DNA from: Acidiferrobacteraceae bacterium
GTDB lineage: Bacteria > Pseudomonadota > Gammaproteobacteria > Arenicellales > UBA868
DNA length: 13,719 nt
Reading direction: 5' to 3'
Assembly: GCA_002731295.1 (NCBI GenBank)
Contig: PCBE01000121.1
Location: 1 to 13,719 of the forward strand
Below the pieces are notes generated by a model, which ran no database searches, had not been told where the DNA came from, and saw only the letters and a list, made by a program, of their open reading frames with translations. Position 1 is the stretch's first letter. The number at the start of each line of letters is the position of its first letter. Of the stretch, positions 13,676 through 13,719 are shown piece by piece. Both the position numbers and the translations under genes were made by a program.

Positions 13676-13719
13676 ATGAAATTATTCAGAATATTACCTT
13701 CATGTTTGGCTTTAATTGA
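13676..13719 (+). CDS. Possible 5' end of a secreted-protein gene, cut by the window edge
   Basis: An ATG at 13676 opens 14 codons reading MKLFRILPSCLALI up to the window edge without a stop. A positively charged start followed by a hydrophobic run is the shape of a signal peptide or lipoprotein leader. There is no clear ribosome-binding site: GGAG at 13646-13649 is too far upstream. The call rests only on the peptide's character. Confidence 0.25.
   Translation, partial: MKLFRILPSCLALI

Noticed and set aside
1..13719. CRISPR array or long tandem repeats
   Set aside because: No regularly spaced repeat was seen; the only repeated elements are the tRNA-end core, the 19-base motif and short palindromes.

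Overview
The window looks like accessory DNA of a proteobacterium, probably a gammaproteobacterium. The reasons are dense bacterial coding, a degenerate elongator tRNA-Met 3' half with a GGCTATG-type acceptor, and enzyme families typical of aerobic, often marine, methylated-amine users. No taxonomic marker gene is present, so this is only a lean. Base composition is uneven: 60-base stretches counted by hand give 43-47% GC in the lyase and first oxygenase genes, about 53% in the GMC gene, and 62-63% in the molybdopterin gene.

Layout. The left edge holds the first codons of a minus-strand gene. Next (minus) is a fumarase/argininosuccinate-lyase superfamily gene. It is divergent from a plus-strand run: a shortened Rieske-oxygenase paralogue that has lost the Rieske cluster, a close relative of phosphoethanolamine N-methyltransferase, a GMC (choline-dehydrogenase-like) oxidoreductase and an arylamine N-acetyltransferase. 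A convergent AhpD/carboxymuconolactone-decarboxylase-like gene (minus) closes this block. From about 7.14 to 10.60 kb lies a minus-strand pair, an intact Rieske oxygenase followed by an MttB-superfamily methyltransferase. The pair is bounded by direct repeats of a tRNA-Met 3' end, and just inside each end is the same 19-base sequence, a phased tandem of GGTCACA. I read this as an integrase-less integrated cassette or the remains of one. A GC-rich, probably monocistronic molybdopterin oxidoreductase follows on the plus strand, then about 560 bases without a clear gene, and possibly the start of a signal-peptide-bearing gene at the right edge.

How the genes may work together. Five products belong to families known to make or break methylated amines. 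The phosphobase methyltransferase could build a quaternary amine; the GMC enzyme could oxidise its alcohol; the intact Rieske enzyme resembles GbcA/CntA-type enzymes that attack betaine or carnitine; MttB relatives remove methyl groups from quaternary amines through a corrinoid protein; and the Rieske-less paralogue keeps the mononuclear iron site of the same family. The substrate is not set by the sequence. No corrinoid protein, Rieske reductase, betaine-aldehyde dehydrogenase or transporter lies in the window, so partners must be elsewhere. The most unusual items are the Rieske-less oxygenase in a methyltransferase/GMC/lyase setting and the tRNA-bounded Rieske-mttB cassette.
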